Shown one piece after another: positions 1-8,899 of a stretch of DNA of 20,220 nt. A program made the position numbers and the translations under genes. The stretch is from assembly GCA_964350605.1 (NCBI GenBank), contig CAYGKP010000018.1, positions 1 through 20,220 on the forward strand, read 5' to 3'. Numbering within the stretch: position 1 is the first letter of the stretch; every line of letters begins with the position of its first letter. The stretch comes from CAYGKP01 sp964350605 (GTDB lineage Bacteria; Bacteroidota; Bacteroidia; Cytophagales; JAAEPT01). Under the pieces are notes generated by a model, which saw nothing but the letters and a program-made list of their open reading frames with translations, was not told the origin of the DNA and made no database searches.

Positions 1-104
1 CATCAGGAGGGCTAACGATGTTTTTTTTCACTTCATCTGGGAATAATGCAACAAAATAAATTGATCCAGCGGTAGCAGTTATGTAATAATTCGATGAAAA
101 TGCG

Positions 105-130
105 GCGGGCGGCCCTAAGGAGCCGCCCGC
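105..130 (-). terminator. Probable intrinsic terminator of the yugP-end operon
   Basis: A perfect 9-bp inverted repeat (GCGGGCGGC at 105-113, GCCGCCCGC at 122-130) with an 8-base loop lies 25 bases past the stop of the last minus-strand gene. Read on the minus strand the stem is followed by CGCATTTTCATC, a short T-run only. This fits a GC-rich intrinsic terminator, though the weak U-tract leaves room for a simple stabilising hairpin. The remaining bases 1-104 are AT-rich, with an 8-T run at 21-28, and hold no gene I can support. Confidence 0.55.
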
Positions 131-154
131 GCGTAAACGAATCGAGTAATAGGA

Positions 155-874
155 CTAGTCTCTTCGACCCAAAAGCAGCATTACATAATACATCAGTTGT
201 GCTACTGCGCCGACTGCTGCCACCACGTAGGTCATCGCTGCCCAGAACAAGGCATCCTTCGAGCCACGGTATTCTTCGGGTGTCACGATTCCCTTCTCCT
301 GCACCCAAGCGAGGGCCCGGCGCGAGGCGTCGAATTCGACGGGTAGGGTGACAAGCGAGAACAGGGCCATCGCTCCAGTCACAGCGATCATCAGGTACAG
401 GTAGGTGTTGAAAGGAATGATGTTCGCCGCAAAGACACCGATCAACCCAATGATGGCAAGCACCGAGTACATCTTGCTGGCGATGCTTACCATGGGCACC
501 ATCGCCGAACGTAGCTTGAGGGCCGCGTAGCCCCGCGCATGCTGGATCGCATGGCCGCATTCGTGGGCTGCGACGGCTGCTGCTGCTGCGTTGCGATGGT
601 TGAAGACGACCTCCGAGAGGTTGACCGTTTTGTTGCCGGGGTTGTAGTGGTCGGTTAACTGGCCGCGTACACTGATCACACGCACGTCGGTGATGCCGTT
701 GTCACGGAGCATGCGTTCGGCGATCTCCTGGCCGGACATGCCATTGCGCAACGAGAGCTTGGAGTATTTGGCAAACTTGGACTTAAGACGCGCTTGGACG
801 AGCATGCCCAAGAGCATGGTGACCACCGTAATGATCAAAAGCCAGGGACTGGCATAGATACCACCGAAATACAT
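155..874 (-). CDS. YugP-type zinc-dependent membrane peptidase
   Basis: A 239-residue membrane protein of the YugP/COG2738 family of putative zinc metallopeptidases. The metal site is visible as AAHECGHAIQH, with His104, Glu105 and His108 forming the HExxH-like core. The conserved LPVEFDAS segment near residues 178-184 probably supplies the third ligand. Hydrophobic helices are predicted at about 10-28, 125-150, 155-178 and 208-235, so the active site lies at the inner membrane. Length matches the family (about 220-240). It is the last gene of the minus-strand run, 17 bases after rfaE2, and is followed by a probable terminator. The physiological substrate is not known. Family assignment is firm; proteolytic activity is inferred from the motif. 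Confidence 0.9.
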   Translation of the reverse strand: MYFGGIYASPWLLIITVVTMLLGMLVQARLKSKFAKYSKLSLRNGMSGQEIAERMLRDNGITDVRVISVRGQLTDHYNPGNKTVNLSEVVFNHRNAAAAAVAAHECGHAIQHARGYAALKLRSAMVPMVSIASKMYSVLAIIGLIGVFAANIIPFNTYLYLMIAVTGAMALFSLVTLPVEFDASRRALAWVQEKGIVTPEEYRGSKDALFWAAMTYVVAAVGAVAQLMYYVMLLLGRRD

Positions 875-891
875 GGCTGAAAGGGAAATGA

Positions 892-1383
892 TTAGGGTTT
901 GAAACTACGGATTCTACTGATGATTCCTGAGGTAGAAAACCCCTCAACCAGCGGAATCGTTTCCACGCGGCCACCCCGGGCCATGGTTTCTTTTGCGCCC
1001 ACGATTTGTTCGACCGAGTAGTCGGCTCCCTTCACCAGAATGTCAGGCGTGAGGGCTTCGATTAGCCGCAAAGGGGTTTCTTCTTCGAACAGAAGCACCG
1101 CATCGACCGATTCAAGCGCGGCGATCAGGCGCAAGCGGGCTTGCTCGGGTTGGATGGGGCGGTCCCCGCCTTTGTTTTGGGCCCTAACCGAGGCATCGGT
1201 GTTGATGGCGACGATGAGCCGGTTGCCCAGGGCCTTGGCGCGTTCCATGTAATCCACATGACCAAGGTGCAGCAAGTCGAAACACCCATTGGTGAACACC
1301 ACAGCTTCACCCCCCGCTTGCCACTTTGCGCGCTCAGCCTGCAGGCCAGCTAGGTCAAAGATTTTTTTCTCGCTGGGCAGCAT
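892..1383 (-). CDS. rfaE2: D-glycero-beta-D-manno-heptose 1-phosphate adenylyltransferase
   Basis: A 163-residue cytidylyltransferase-fold enzyme that transfers AMP from ATP to heptose 1-phosphate, giving ADP-heptose for the LPS inner core. The nucleotide-binding motif is TNGCFDLLHLGH at 31-42. The HldE C-domain signatures VKGADY (about 118-123) and GFSTS (about 148-152) near the C terminus are also present. This is the stand-alone adenylyltransferase corresponding to the C-terminal half of E. coli HldE; the kinase half is not in this window. Its start lies inside the end of the flippase gene (29-base overlap), so translation is probably coupled. Assignment to ADP-heptose rather than another NDP-sugar rests on these C-terminal motifs. 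Confidence 0.9.
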   Translation of the reverse strand: MLPSEKKIFDLAGLQAERAKWQAGGEAVVFTNGCFDLLHLGHVDYMERAKALGNRLIVAINTDASVRAQNKGGDRPIQPEQARLRLIAALESVDAVLLFEEETPLRLIEALTPDILVKGADYSVEQIVGAKETMARGGRVETIPLVEGFSTSGIISRIRSFKP

Positions 1384-2416
1384 GGGTCAGCTTGAGTTTT
1401 CGACTTTTCACAATCCGTTGCGCGAACAAGAGACTCGCACCACCGAATAAGATGAGCACTAGGGTTTGCCACCCGTGGAATATGGTCGCGAAGGCTACCG
1501 CGCTGGACTGGTTGACAGTATAAAGAAAAAACAGACCGGTCGAGACCATTTGGTGGTAGGTGCCCGTGCCGCCGGGAATGGGGATCGACATGGCGATGGC
1601 CCCGATGGTGAAGATGGTGAGCGCTGCCTCGGGGCCCAGGTGGGCTGTTGCGGGGAATGACTTGATGACCAAGTAGAGCATCAAGTAGTAGAGTGCCCAG
1701 ATTAACAACGAGTAAAAGAGGAAGAGCAGTCGCTGCTTGAGGCGGAAGACCGACAGCAAGCCTTTCTTAAGGCCTGTGAGGAAGCCCCGGATGCGGGTCA
1801 TGACTTTCGCCGAGGCTTCGGGCCGCTTTTTTATCATGATCCACAGGAACAGCGTGCCGACCGCAACGATCCCGCCAATCAGCAGCCAGAGCCAGGTGCG
1901 CGAGGGCTTCACCACGCCGTCGGGGTTCTCGAAGCGTTGATGGGTGAAGTAGTGCATGAGCGTATCGTACTCGACCAAAAAGGCTCCGCCGATGCACAAG
2001 AGAAGGAACACCAAATCGATGACCCGTTCGGCCACCACCGTGCCCAAGGCCATGTTGACTGGTGTGCGGTCCAGGCGGTTGAGGGTGGCACAGCGCGAGA
2101 TTTCGCCGCCGCGCGGAATGGCCAGGTTCACGAAGTAGCCTATCAGCACGCTCAGCGTCGTGTCAACTAAGCGGGGTTTGTGGCCCAGGGGTTCAAGCAG
2201 CAGCTTCCAGCGTTCGGCGCGGACCACATGGCTGACCAAGGCTGCCAGGCCCGAGAGCAAGAGGAACCAAAAGTTGCAAGCCCGCCATTGGGCGAGCAGG
2301 AACTGGCCGCGGGTTTCGCCGGGACCCGGCTCGATGGATTGGAAGCTGAGGTACAGCAGTCCGCCCACTGCGCCCAGAACGATCACATATTTGAGAACCG
2401 CGATCAGTAGGCGCAT
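1355..2416 (-). CDS. YbhN/LPG-synthase-type flippase-like membrane protein
   Basis: A 353-residue polytopic inner-membrane protein of the lysylphosphatidylglycerol synthase transmembrane-region family (UPF0104/YbhN, AglD-like). Family marks are the IPRGGEISR motif after the third helix, VAERVIDLV shortly after, and IPIPGGTGTYHQMV near the C terminus. About seven to eight hydrophobic helices can be traced. The soluble lysyl-transferase domain of MprF is absent, so aminoacylation of lipid is not expected; relatives are thought to move or help to make envelope lipids or glycolipids. It starts 9 bases after the panD stop and overlaps rfaE2 by 29 bases, placing it within a tightly packed operon. 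The substrate cannot be told from sequence. Confidence 0.85.
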   Translation of the reverse strand: MRLLIAVLKYVIVLGAVGGLLYLSFQSIEPGPGETRGQFLLAQWRACNFWFLLLSGLAALVSHVVRAERWKLLLEPLGHKPRLVDTTLSVLIGYFVNLAIPRGGEISRCATLNRLDRTPVNMALGTVVAERVIDLVFLLLCIGGAFLVEYDTLMHYFTHQRFENPDGVVKPSRTWLWLLIGGIVAVGTLFLWIMIKKRPEASAKVMTRIRGFLTGLKKGLLSVFRLKQRLLFLFYSLLIWALYYLMLYLVIKSFPATAHLGPEAALTIFTIGAIAMSIPIPGGTGTYHQMVSTGLFFLYTVNQSSAVAFATIFHGWQTLVLILFGGASLLFAQRIVKSRKLKLTHAAQREKNL

Positions 2417-2425
2417 TTGAGGAGC

Positions 2426-2770
2426 CTACGGCAGTTTGTTCCCCGGACCGGGGAAAAGCAGATGGGGCTCCAGGGCCGTTTCCTTCGCGTCGATCTGGCC
2501 GTAGGCAATGACGATCACAAGGTCGCCCACTTGGCACTTGCGCGCCGCGGGGCCGTTCAGGCAAATGACGCCCGACCCCCGCGCACCAGCGATGATGTAG
2601 GTTTCCAGGCGTTCGCCGTTGTTGATGTTGACCACCTGCACGCGCTCGAAAGCCCGCATGTGGGCGGCATCCAGCAGGTCTTCATCAATGGTAATGCTCC
2701 CCTCATAATTGAGGTCGGCTTGGGTAACGACGGCGCGGTGAATCTTGGCGCGGACGACTTCGATCAGCAT
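2426..2770 (-). CDS. panD: Aspartate 1-decarboxylase (pyruvoyl enzyme precursor)
   Basis: A 114-residue proenzyme that decarboxylates aspartate to beta-alanine for pantothenate synthesis. The self-processing site is YEGSIT, with cleavage expected between Gly24 and Ser25, the same position as in E. coli PanD; Ser25 would become the pyruvoyl group. Other family residues visible are Lys9 in RAKIHRA, Tyr22, the NGERLETY segment near residue 51-58, and the GARGSGVICLNGPAA loop. Length is slightly below the E. coli enzyme (126) but complete. It follows panC by 73 bases, a gap that contains a hairpin, and precedes the flippase by 9. Together with panC it covers two of the steps to pantothenate. Confidence 0.95.
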   Translation of the reverse strand: MLIEVVRAKIHRAVVTQADLNYEGSITIDEDLLDAAHMRAFERVQVVNINNGERLETYIIAGARGSGVICLNGPAARKCQVGDLVIVIAYGQIDAKETALEPHLLFPGPGNKLP

Positions 2771-2812
2771 GAGTTTCGGTCGATCTGGACGATCAAATGG
2801 GGCGGCAAGCTA

Positions 2813-2839
2813 CCCAAAAAAGCCGGGTCGCTTTTTGGG
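2813..2839 (-). terminator. Hairpin between panC and panD (terminator or attenuator)
   Basis: On the minus strand the panC-panD gap contains CCCAAAAAGC, a six-base loop, and GCTTTTTTGGG, a ten-pair stem with one bulged base. The A-run/GC/GC/T-run layout resembles an intrinsic terminator that could work on either strand. Because panD lies just downstream in the same direction, it may give partial termination or mark a processing site rather than end the operon. Confidence 0.5.
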
Positions 2840-2843
2840 CCAA

Positions 2844-3689
2844 CTAATGGTTTACAATCAGCACGTTATCGATCAATCGTACTTCGCCGAGCCGCGCTGC
2901 GCCGCAGATGGCAAACGAGCGGTGGCCCAGGGGCTCGTTTGAACCGGCTAAGGGCTGAAGCGTGTGCGCGTCGACCGCCTGGACATAGTCGGGCAAAAAG
3001 CCATTGGCTTCCAACTGGCTGAAGGCATCGTCCTCGGCCACTTCGATCGATTCGCCCCGAGCGACCCGCAGGGCGGCTTCTTGCAAAGCCATGTACAACG
3101 CAGGAGCAGTGTTGCGTTCTCCTTGGGTCAAGCGGCTGTTGCGGCTGGAGAGCGCCAGGCCATCCGCTTCGCGAACGATGGGGCACATTTCTAGCTCGAG
3201 GGGGAAGTCCAAGTCGAGGACCATTCGCTCGATCAGGCGAAACTGTTGGAGGTCCTTTTGGCCGAAGAAGGCTTTATGGGGTTGGCACAAGTGGAGCAGC
3301 TTGGCGACCACCAGGAGCATACCCTGGAAATGACCGGGCCGGTGCTTGCCTTCCATTAGATTTTCGAGGGCAGGAATCCCGAGCTGGATGGTGGGCTTTT
3401 GGGGGTAGACCTCTTCCGCGCTGGGCACGAAGGCGGCTTGGCATCCGGCGGCTTCCAGCGAGGCGAGGTCCTCGTCAAGTGTTCGAGGGTACTTGGCCAG
3501 ATCCGACGGGTCGTCGAACTGCGCGGGGTTGACAAACAGGGTGGCCAGGGTAGCGTAGCCTTCCGAAAGGCTGCGCTCGACCAGCGAGAGGTGGCCACGG
3601 TGCAGGTTGCCCATGGTGGGGACCAGGCCGCGGCGGGGGTTGGCGGCGATCCATTTGGAGAGGGCCGCGCGGGTGTTGAGTTGTTCCAC
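2844..3689 (-). CDS. panC: Pantothenate synthetase
   Basis: A 281-residue cytoplasmic ligase that joins pantoate and beta-alanine using ATP, via pantoyl-adenylate. The HIGH-type motif is seen in LVPTMGNLHRGHLSLV at about residues 22-37, pantoate-binding FVNPAQF at about 52-58, the GQKDLQQ segment near the middle, and LSSRNSRL (the KMSKS-equivalent loop) at about 180-187. Length is normal for PanC. It is the first gene of the minus-strand run and is divergent from the GT5-domain gene with a 126-base gap. Its product beta-alanine partner is made by panD immediately downstream, so the pair works as a unit. Confidence 0.96.
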   Translation of the reverse strand: MEQLNTRAALSKWIAANPRRGLVPTMGNLHRGHLSLVERSLSEGYATLATLFVNPAQFDDPSDLAKYPRTLDEDLASLEAAGCQAAFVPSAEEVYPQKPTIQLGIPALENLMEGKHRPGHFQGMLLVVAKLLHLCQPHKAFFGQKDLQQFRLIERMVLDLDFPLELEMCPIVREADGLALSSRNSRLTQGERNTAPALYMALQEAALRVARGESIEVAEDDAFSQLEANGFLPDYVQAVDAHTLQPLAGSNEPLGHRSFAICGAARLGEVRLIDNVLIVNH

Positions 3690-3741
3690 TGGGGCGAAAG
3701 ATACGAGGGAGTGTCGATGGTATAGGACAAAACCTCGCTAA

Positions 3742-3773
3742 TTGGCTTTTTCGCGGCATTTTTCGTAGTTTTG
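3742..3773 (+). promoter_or_regulatory. Bacteroidota-type promoter for the GT5/DUF4270 genes
   Basis: TTG at 3742-3744 and TAGTTTTG at 3766-3773 fit the Bacteroidota -33/-7 consensus (TTG, then TAnnTTTG) with a 21-base spacer. The -7 element is a perfect match. Transcription would begin around 3780, giving a leader of about 35 bases ahead of the ATG at 3816. Confidence 0.6.
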
Positions 3774-3815
3774 TGAACCTTTTCGTCTGCTGAGCTGACC
3801 CTGAACCCCAAATAC

Positions 3816-4631
3816 ATGTCTAAAACCCGAATCCTCTACATCGCCGCCGAGATCAATCCGTTTCTCCAGGTGAGCGAGGTCGCCGACTTTGTCCGCAAGC
3901 TGCCTCAAGTCATGCAGGAGCGCGGCATGGAGATCCGCATCATGGTGCCCCGTTTCGGTCTGATCAACGAACGAAAGAACCGCTTGCACGAGGTGGTCCG
4001 CCTCTCGGGCATCAACATTTCAGTGGGCGACCAAGAGCGACCGCTGGTCATCAAAGTGGCCTCGATCCCCAACGCCAAGCTGCAGGTCTACTTCATTGAT
4101 AACGACGACTATTTTCACCGCAAGTCGGTCTTCGTCGATAAGAACAACAAGTTCTACCCCGACAACCACGAGCGCGCGGTCTTCTTCTGCAAGGGCGTCC
4201 TCGAAACCGTTAAGAAACTTGGCTGGGGCCCAGACATCGTGCACTGCAACGATTGGATGACAGCCTTTGTGCCGCTATACCTGCGCACTCGCTACAAGAA
4301 CGACCCCATCTTCAAGAATTCGAAGACAGTCTTCTCGGTCTACGGTAACCGCTTCGAACACAAGTTCGGCACCGAGATGCTGGCCAAGGCCATGAACGGC
4401 GACGTGGAGTCGAGCATGCTTGAGCCCTTGGGCGCAGGCGACTACGAAGGCTTCATTAAGCTGGGCGCGCAATACGCCGACGTGGTGCTGAGCGCCAACG
4501 AGGGCAGCGAAACCGAATTGAAGAAACTATTGAATGGTCAGGAGGACAACAAACTCGACTGCATCGAGATCGGCGAAGAAGACCAAGCGGTCGATTCGTA
4601 CTTCAACCTCTACAACGACCTGGTCGGGTAA
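3816..4631 (+). CDS. Glycogen/starch-synthase N-terminal-domain protein (GT5-like, short)
   Basis: A 271-residue protein matching only the N-terminal Rossmann half of GT5 glycogen synthase. It opens with ILYIAAEINPF as glycogen synthases do, and carries IVHCNDW at 141-147, the HxHDW-like segment of the family. The whole C-terminal nucleotide-sugar domain is missing (full GlgA is about 480 residues). The K-x-G-G-L motif that binds ADP-glucose is replaced by QVSEV at 18-22. Short proteins of this kind are common in Bacteroidota and are routinely annotated as glycogen synthase. The missing half and motif make ADP-glucose transfer unlikely; a binding or regulatory role is an inference. It precedes the DUF4270 gene by a single base. 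Confidence 0.85.
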   Translation: MSKTRILYIAAEINPFLQVSEVADFVRKLPQVMQERGMEIRIMVPRFGLINERKNRLHEVVRLSGINISVGDQERPLVIKVASIPNAKLQVYFIDNDDYFHRKSVFVDKNNKFYPDNHERAVFFCKGVLETVKKLGWGPDIVHCNDWMTAFVPLYLRTRYKNDPIFKNSKTVFSVYGNRFEHKFGTEMLAKAMNGDVESSMLEPLGAGDYEGFIKLGAQYADVVLSANEGSETELKKLLNGQEDNKLDCIEIGEEDQAVDSYFNLYNDLVG

Positions 4632-4632
4632 C

Positions 4633-5997
4633 GTGATTCGTATTCCAAGTCGGAACGGGCTGGCACTTCGGTGGCCGGCCCTTCCTGTTTGTGCACTGCT
4701 GCTTTTGCTCGGGCTGGCCTCGTGCGAGAAGCCAACTGAGATTGGCTCGGAACTGGGAGGCGATCCGCTCTCGACAGCCTTTGTCGATACGTTCACGATC
4801 CAGATGACCACGGTTCTCAAGTCCGACGAGCAGGTGTCGTCCTTTACCAATACGCTGCTTGCCGGTTCGTATCGTGATGATGAGGGTTTTGGCGACGTAA
4901 GTGCCGAAGCGTATTTCCAGATTCAGCTTTCCTCGGAGTTCTCGACGTTTGGTAGTAACCCGGTGTGCGATTCGATTGTCTTGCAGTTGCCTTACAACGG
5001 CAACTACATCGGCGATTTGAGCGAGACGCAGACCTTGGAAGTTTACCGCCTACAGACCGAGATCGACCCCGATTCGCTGTACCGTACCACGGACGTGATC
5101 ATGACCGATGCGGTGCCGCTGGGCAGCTTGGGGCCGTTTACCCCGACTCCCACAACGACAAGTGCGGTCATTCGGATTCCTCTCTCAACCACTTTCGGGG
5201 ACGAAGTCATTACCGAAGCCAACCAAAGCAACGTCGACTTTGCGTCGGCCATGCGGGGCCTTTCGATCAAGCCACAAGCCGCCGGACAGGGTTCGATTCT
5301 GGGCTTTCAGGTCGCCAATACCTTGACACGTGTGTTTTTGTATTACCACAACGACGCTTCGACGGGTAACGTCTTCGAATTGTTGATACCACTGGGCATC
5401 AACAAGTTCAACCGCATTTTCTCGGACCGATCGGGTACGCCGATTGCTTCGTTACTGATGGATGGGGACAACATCGGCACGGCTCCGACGGGCGAATTTG
5501 GGTTTGTGCAAGGGGGTGTTGGGATCCAGACATTGGTTCAAATTCCGGGCTTGGACAGCTTGAGTAAACTGCTTGGCGATAACGGAATCCTCCACAAGGC
5601 GGACCTAGTGGTCTACACCGACCTGAGCACCACTACCGATCCCGACCAGGGCACGCCGCCCGTTCTGCTCTGGCTGGCGCTGCACGATGGAAGCTTTGGT
5701 TTCATTAAAGACGATGACGATAACCCGCAATACGTCCAGCGCGATTTCGCCAGTCAACTGAACAACACGTTCTCGCATCAGGTGGGCTTCGATGCCGATG
5801 CGGGTAGCTACACATTTACCATTACCGGTTATCTGCAATCCATCCTGACCGGCGACCGCCCGAACAACGGCGTTTTCATCGGATCGGTGTTCAACGCCGC
5901 CCGAACGGAACGAGTTTTGCTGTATGACCAAACAGCGGCGGCGGACCCCACCAAGGCCGTCACGCTGCGAGTCTATTACACCCGACTCGAAGAATAA
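4633..5997 (+). CDS. DUF4270-family outer-membrane-type lipoprotein
   Basis: A 454-residue secreted lipoprotein. I chose the GTG at 4633, one base after the preceding TAA, because it yields a clean type II signal peptide: basic start, hydrophobic run, and lipobox LASC with Cys31 as the lipidated residue. In-frame starts further upstream would put unrelated charged sequence before it. The mature part is rich in Thr, Ser, Asp and short hydrophobic strands, ends in a VTLRVYYTRLEE strand, and fits the Bacteroidota family DUF4270, whose function is not established. The tight spacing to the GT5-domain gene suggests translational coupling, and pairing of these two genes with glmS is familiar in the phylum. 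No enzymatic motif is seen. Confidence 0.82.
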   Translation: MIRIPSRNGLALRWPALPVCALLLLLGLASCEKPTEIGSELGGDPLSTAFVDTFTIQMTTVLKSDEQVSSFTNTLLAGSYRDDEGFGDVSAEAYFQIQLSSEFSTFGSNPVCDSIVLQLPYNGNYIGDLSETQTLEVYRLQTEIDPDSLYRTTDVIMTDAVPLGSLGPFTPTPTTTSAVIRIPLSTTFGDEVITEANQSNVDFASAMRGLSIKPQAAGQGSILGFQVANTLTRVFLYYHNDASTGNVFELLIPLGINKFNRIFSDRSGTPIASLLMDGDNIGTAPTGEFGFVQGGVGIQTLVQIPGLDSLSKLLGDNGILHKADLVVYTDLSTTTDPDQGTPPVLLWLALHDGSFGFIKDDDDNPQYVQRDFASQLNNTFSHQVGFDADAGSYTFTITGYLQSILTGDRPNNGVFIGSVFNAARTERVLLYDQTAAADPTKAVTLRVYYTRLEE

Positions 5998-6056
5998 TCA
6001 CCCGCGCGCCAGGGACCTGTTCCTGGGTGCAACTTGACCGACCGAACCCTACGCCC

Positions 6057-7892
<1,836 letters not shown>

Positions 7893-7916
7893 GCCTCGCC
7901 GTTCGTGGCTGTGTAG

Positions 7917-7924
7917 TACCTTGG
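7917..7924 (+). promoter_or_regulatory. Possible -7 element upstream of ridA
   Basis: TACCTTGG is one base away from TAnnTTTG and lies 24 bases before the ridA ATG, in the 55-base glmS-ridA gap. No -33 TTG is seen at the right spacing, so an independent promoter is only a possibility and co-transcription with glmS is equally likely. Confidence 0.22.
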
Positions 7925-7947
7925 GGCGAGAAATTCCTGATCGACCC

Positions 7948-8322
7948 ATGCAACCCATCCAAACCGACCACGCGCCCGCTCCAATCGGGCCTTACAACCA
8001 AGCGATCCTGGCGAACGGAACGCTCTACGTTTCCGGCCAAATTGCCCTAGACCCTGCGACTGGCACCTTTGCGGCCACCGATGTAGAAGGTCAGACTCGT
8101 CAGGTCATGAAAAACCTCGGCGCGATCTTGGAGGCTGCGGGGCTTTCGTTTGCCCAGGTGGTCAAGTGCGGCATCTTCGTGAAGGACATGAACGATTTTG
8201 GAAAGGTGAACGCCATCTACGGCGAAGCCTTTCCCCAGAATTCCCCCGCCCGCGAGACGGTCGAAGTCGCACGCCTCCCAAAGGACGCCTTGGTCGAGAT
8301 TTCCTGCATCGCTGTTAAGTAA
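7948..8322 (+). CDS. ridA: RidA family enamine/imine deaminase
   Basis: A 124-residue RidA (YjgF/YER057c/UK114) protein that hydrolyses reactive enamines and imines such as 2-aminoacrylate released by PLP enzymes. The start at 7948 gives the usual MQPIQTDHAPAPIGPYNQA opening; a GTG-type start 27 bases upstream would add a non-family extension. Active-site residues seen are Tyr15 in GPYNQA, Ser29 in YVSGQI, Arg102 in ARETVEV and Glu117 in VEISCIA, matching E. coli Tyr17, Ser30, Arg105 and Glu120. It probably works as a trimer. It lies 55 bases after glmS and its TAA directly abuts the ATG of the next gene. Confidence 0.95.
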   Translation: MQPIQTDHAPAPIGPYNQAILANGTLYVSGQIALDPATGTFAATDVEGQTRQVMKNLGAILEAAGLSFAQVVKCGIFVKDMNDFGKVNAIYGEAFPQNSPARETVEVARLPKDALVEISCIAVK

Positions 8323-8817
8323 ATGGGCTTGCTTCCTGCCTCGGATTGGACATTGGTGCTTTCGCTGTCTGCGAACGAGGCGTTGGCCTTGCTCCAATTG
8401 GTCACCACTGACAAAACGGCGAGTTACCTGGAGCGTTACGGAAAGGAGCAGGTCAGCGACTACCTGTTCTTGGGCCGCATCGAGGGAAGTAAATTCGAGA
8501 TCAGTAAGCGTGTGCGCCATCCGCAGAATTATTTACCGCTGGCCAATGGCAGGATTGAGTCCACTTCGTCTGGGGCCATCTTGTTTGCGCGCTTCCGGCT
8601 GTTTTTTGGCTCGCGGATTCTGATTTGGTTCTGGCTGACCGTCACGTTTCTGGCCGGAGTTTATTTCGCGACGGTTCAGATTGAGCCCTTGGTGAGTGCC
8701 TTGAGCTTCGGGTTTTTCATCCTGAACTTGGTGGTCACCCACGCCAGCTTTCGGGCCCAAGTGCGCCAGACTCGCCAGTTGATCGAGGAACTCCTGCTCG
8801 TCGAGCCCGGGGCCTAG
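8323..8817 (+). CDS. Hypothetical membrane protein with two C-terminal helices
   Basis: A 164-residue protein of unknown function. The N-terminal 90 residues look soluble and strand-rich, with YLFLGRIEGSKFEISKRV and NYLPLANGRIESTSSGA, a pattern (strand, R-x-x-x-x-NYLP, G-x-I) that recurs in uncharacterised bacterial proteins with a PH-like or barrel-like domain; this comparison is from memory. Two hydrophobic helices follow at about 98-118 and 122-145, and a charged tail RQTRQLIEELLL. Its ATG begins the base after the ridA stop and in the same frame, so translation is probably coupled. No catalytic motif is visible and I do not assign a function. Confidence 0.75.
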   Translation: MGLLPASDWTLVLSLSANEALALLQLVTTDKTASYLERYGKEQVSDYLFLGRIEGSKFEISKRVRHPQNYLPLANGRIESTSSGAILFARFRLFFGSRILIWFWLTVTFLAGVYFATVQIEPLVSALSFGFFILNLVVTHASFRAQVRQTRQLIEELLLVEPGA

Positions 8818-8858
8818 CCAAGGCGGCAATTCCCCGAGGGGGTCTACGGCTGGCTTCG

Positions 8859-8866
8859 TACCTTCG
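8859..8866 (+). promoter_or_regulatory. Possible -7 element upstream of gltX
   Basis: TACCTTCG differs from the TAnnTTTG consensus by one base and lies 33 bases before the gltX ATG. I see no TTG at the expected -33 position, so support is weak; it is recorded because the same TACCTT core precedes carB, sucA and ridA. Confidence 0.3.
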
Positions 8867-8899
8867 CAGTCCCATTCCGCCAGGAATTATTGCTCCGTT

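Noticed and set aside
5..59. AGGAGG, a 7-base spacer and a 13-codon plus-strand ORF (18-59)
   Set aside because: It looks like a textbook leader peptide, but this lineage rarely uses Shine-Dalgarno sequences, no plus-strand gene follows, and so short an ORF beside a T-run arises easily by chance.
3696..3703. Minus-strand TATCTTTC as a panC promoter element
   Set aside because: One mismatch to TAnnTTTG, the nearest TTG is 24 bases away, and it would leave nearly no leader; too weak to annotate.
4534..4632. N-terminal extension of the DUF4270 protein from ATG 4534
   Set aside because: It lies wholly inside the preceding gene in another frame and would place charged, unrelated residues before the lipoprotein signal peptide that begins at the GTG.
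6009..6026. Hairpin CCAGG/CCTGG before glmS, as a ribozyme, riboswitch or terminator
   Set aside because: The stem is only five to six pairs, no T-run follows, and the 59-base gap is too short for a glmS ribozyme.
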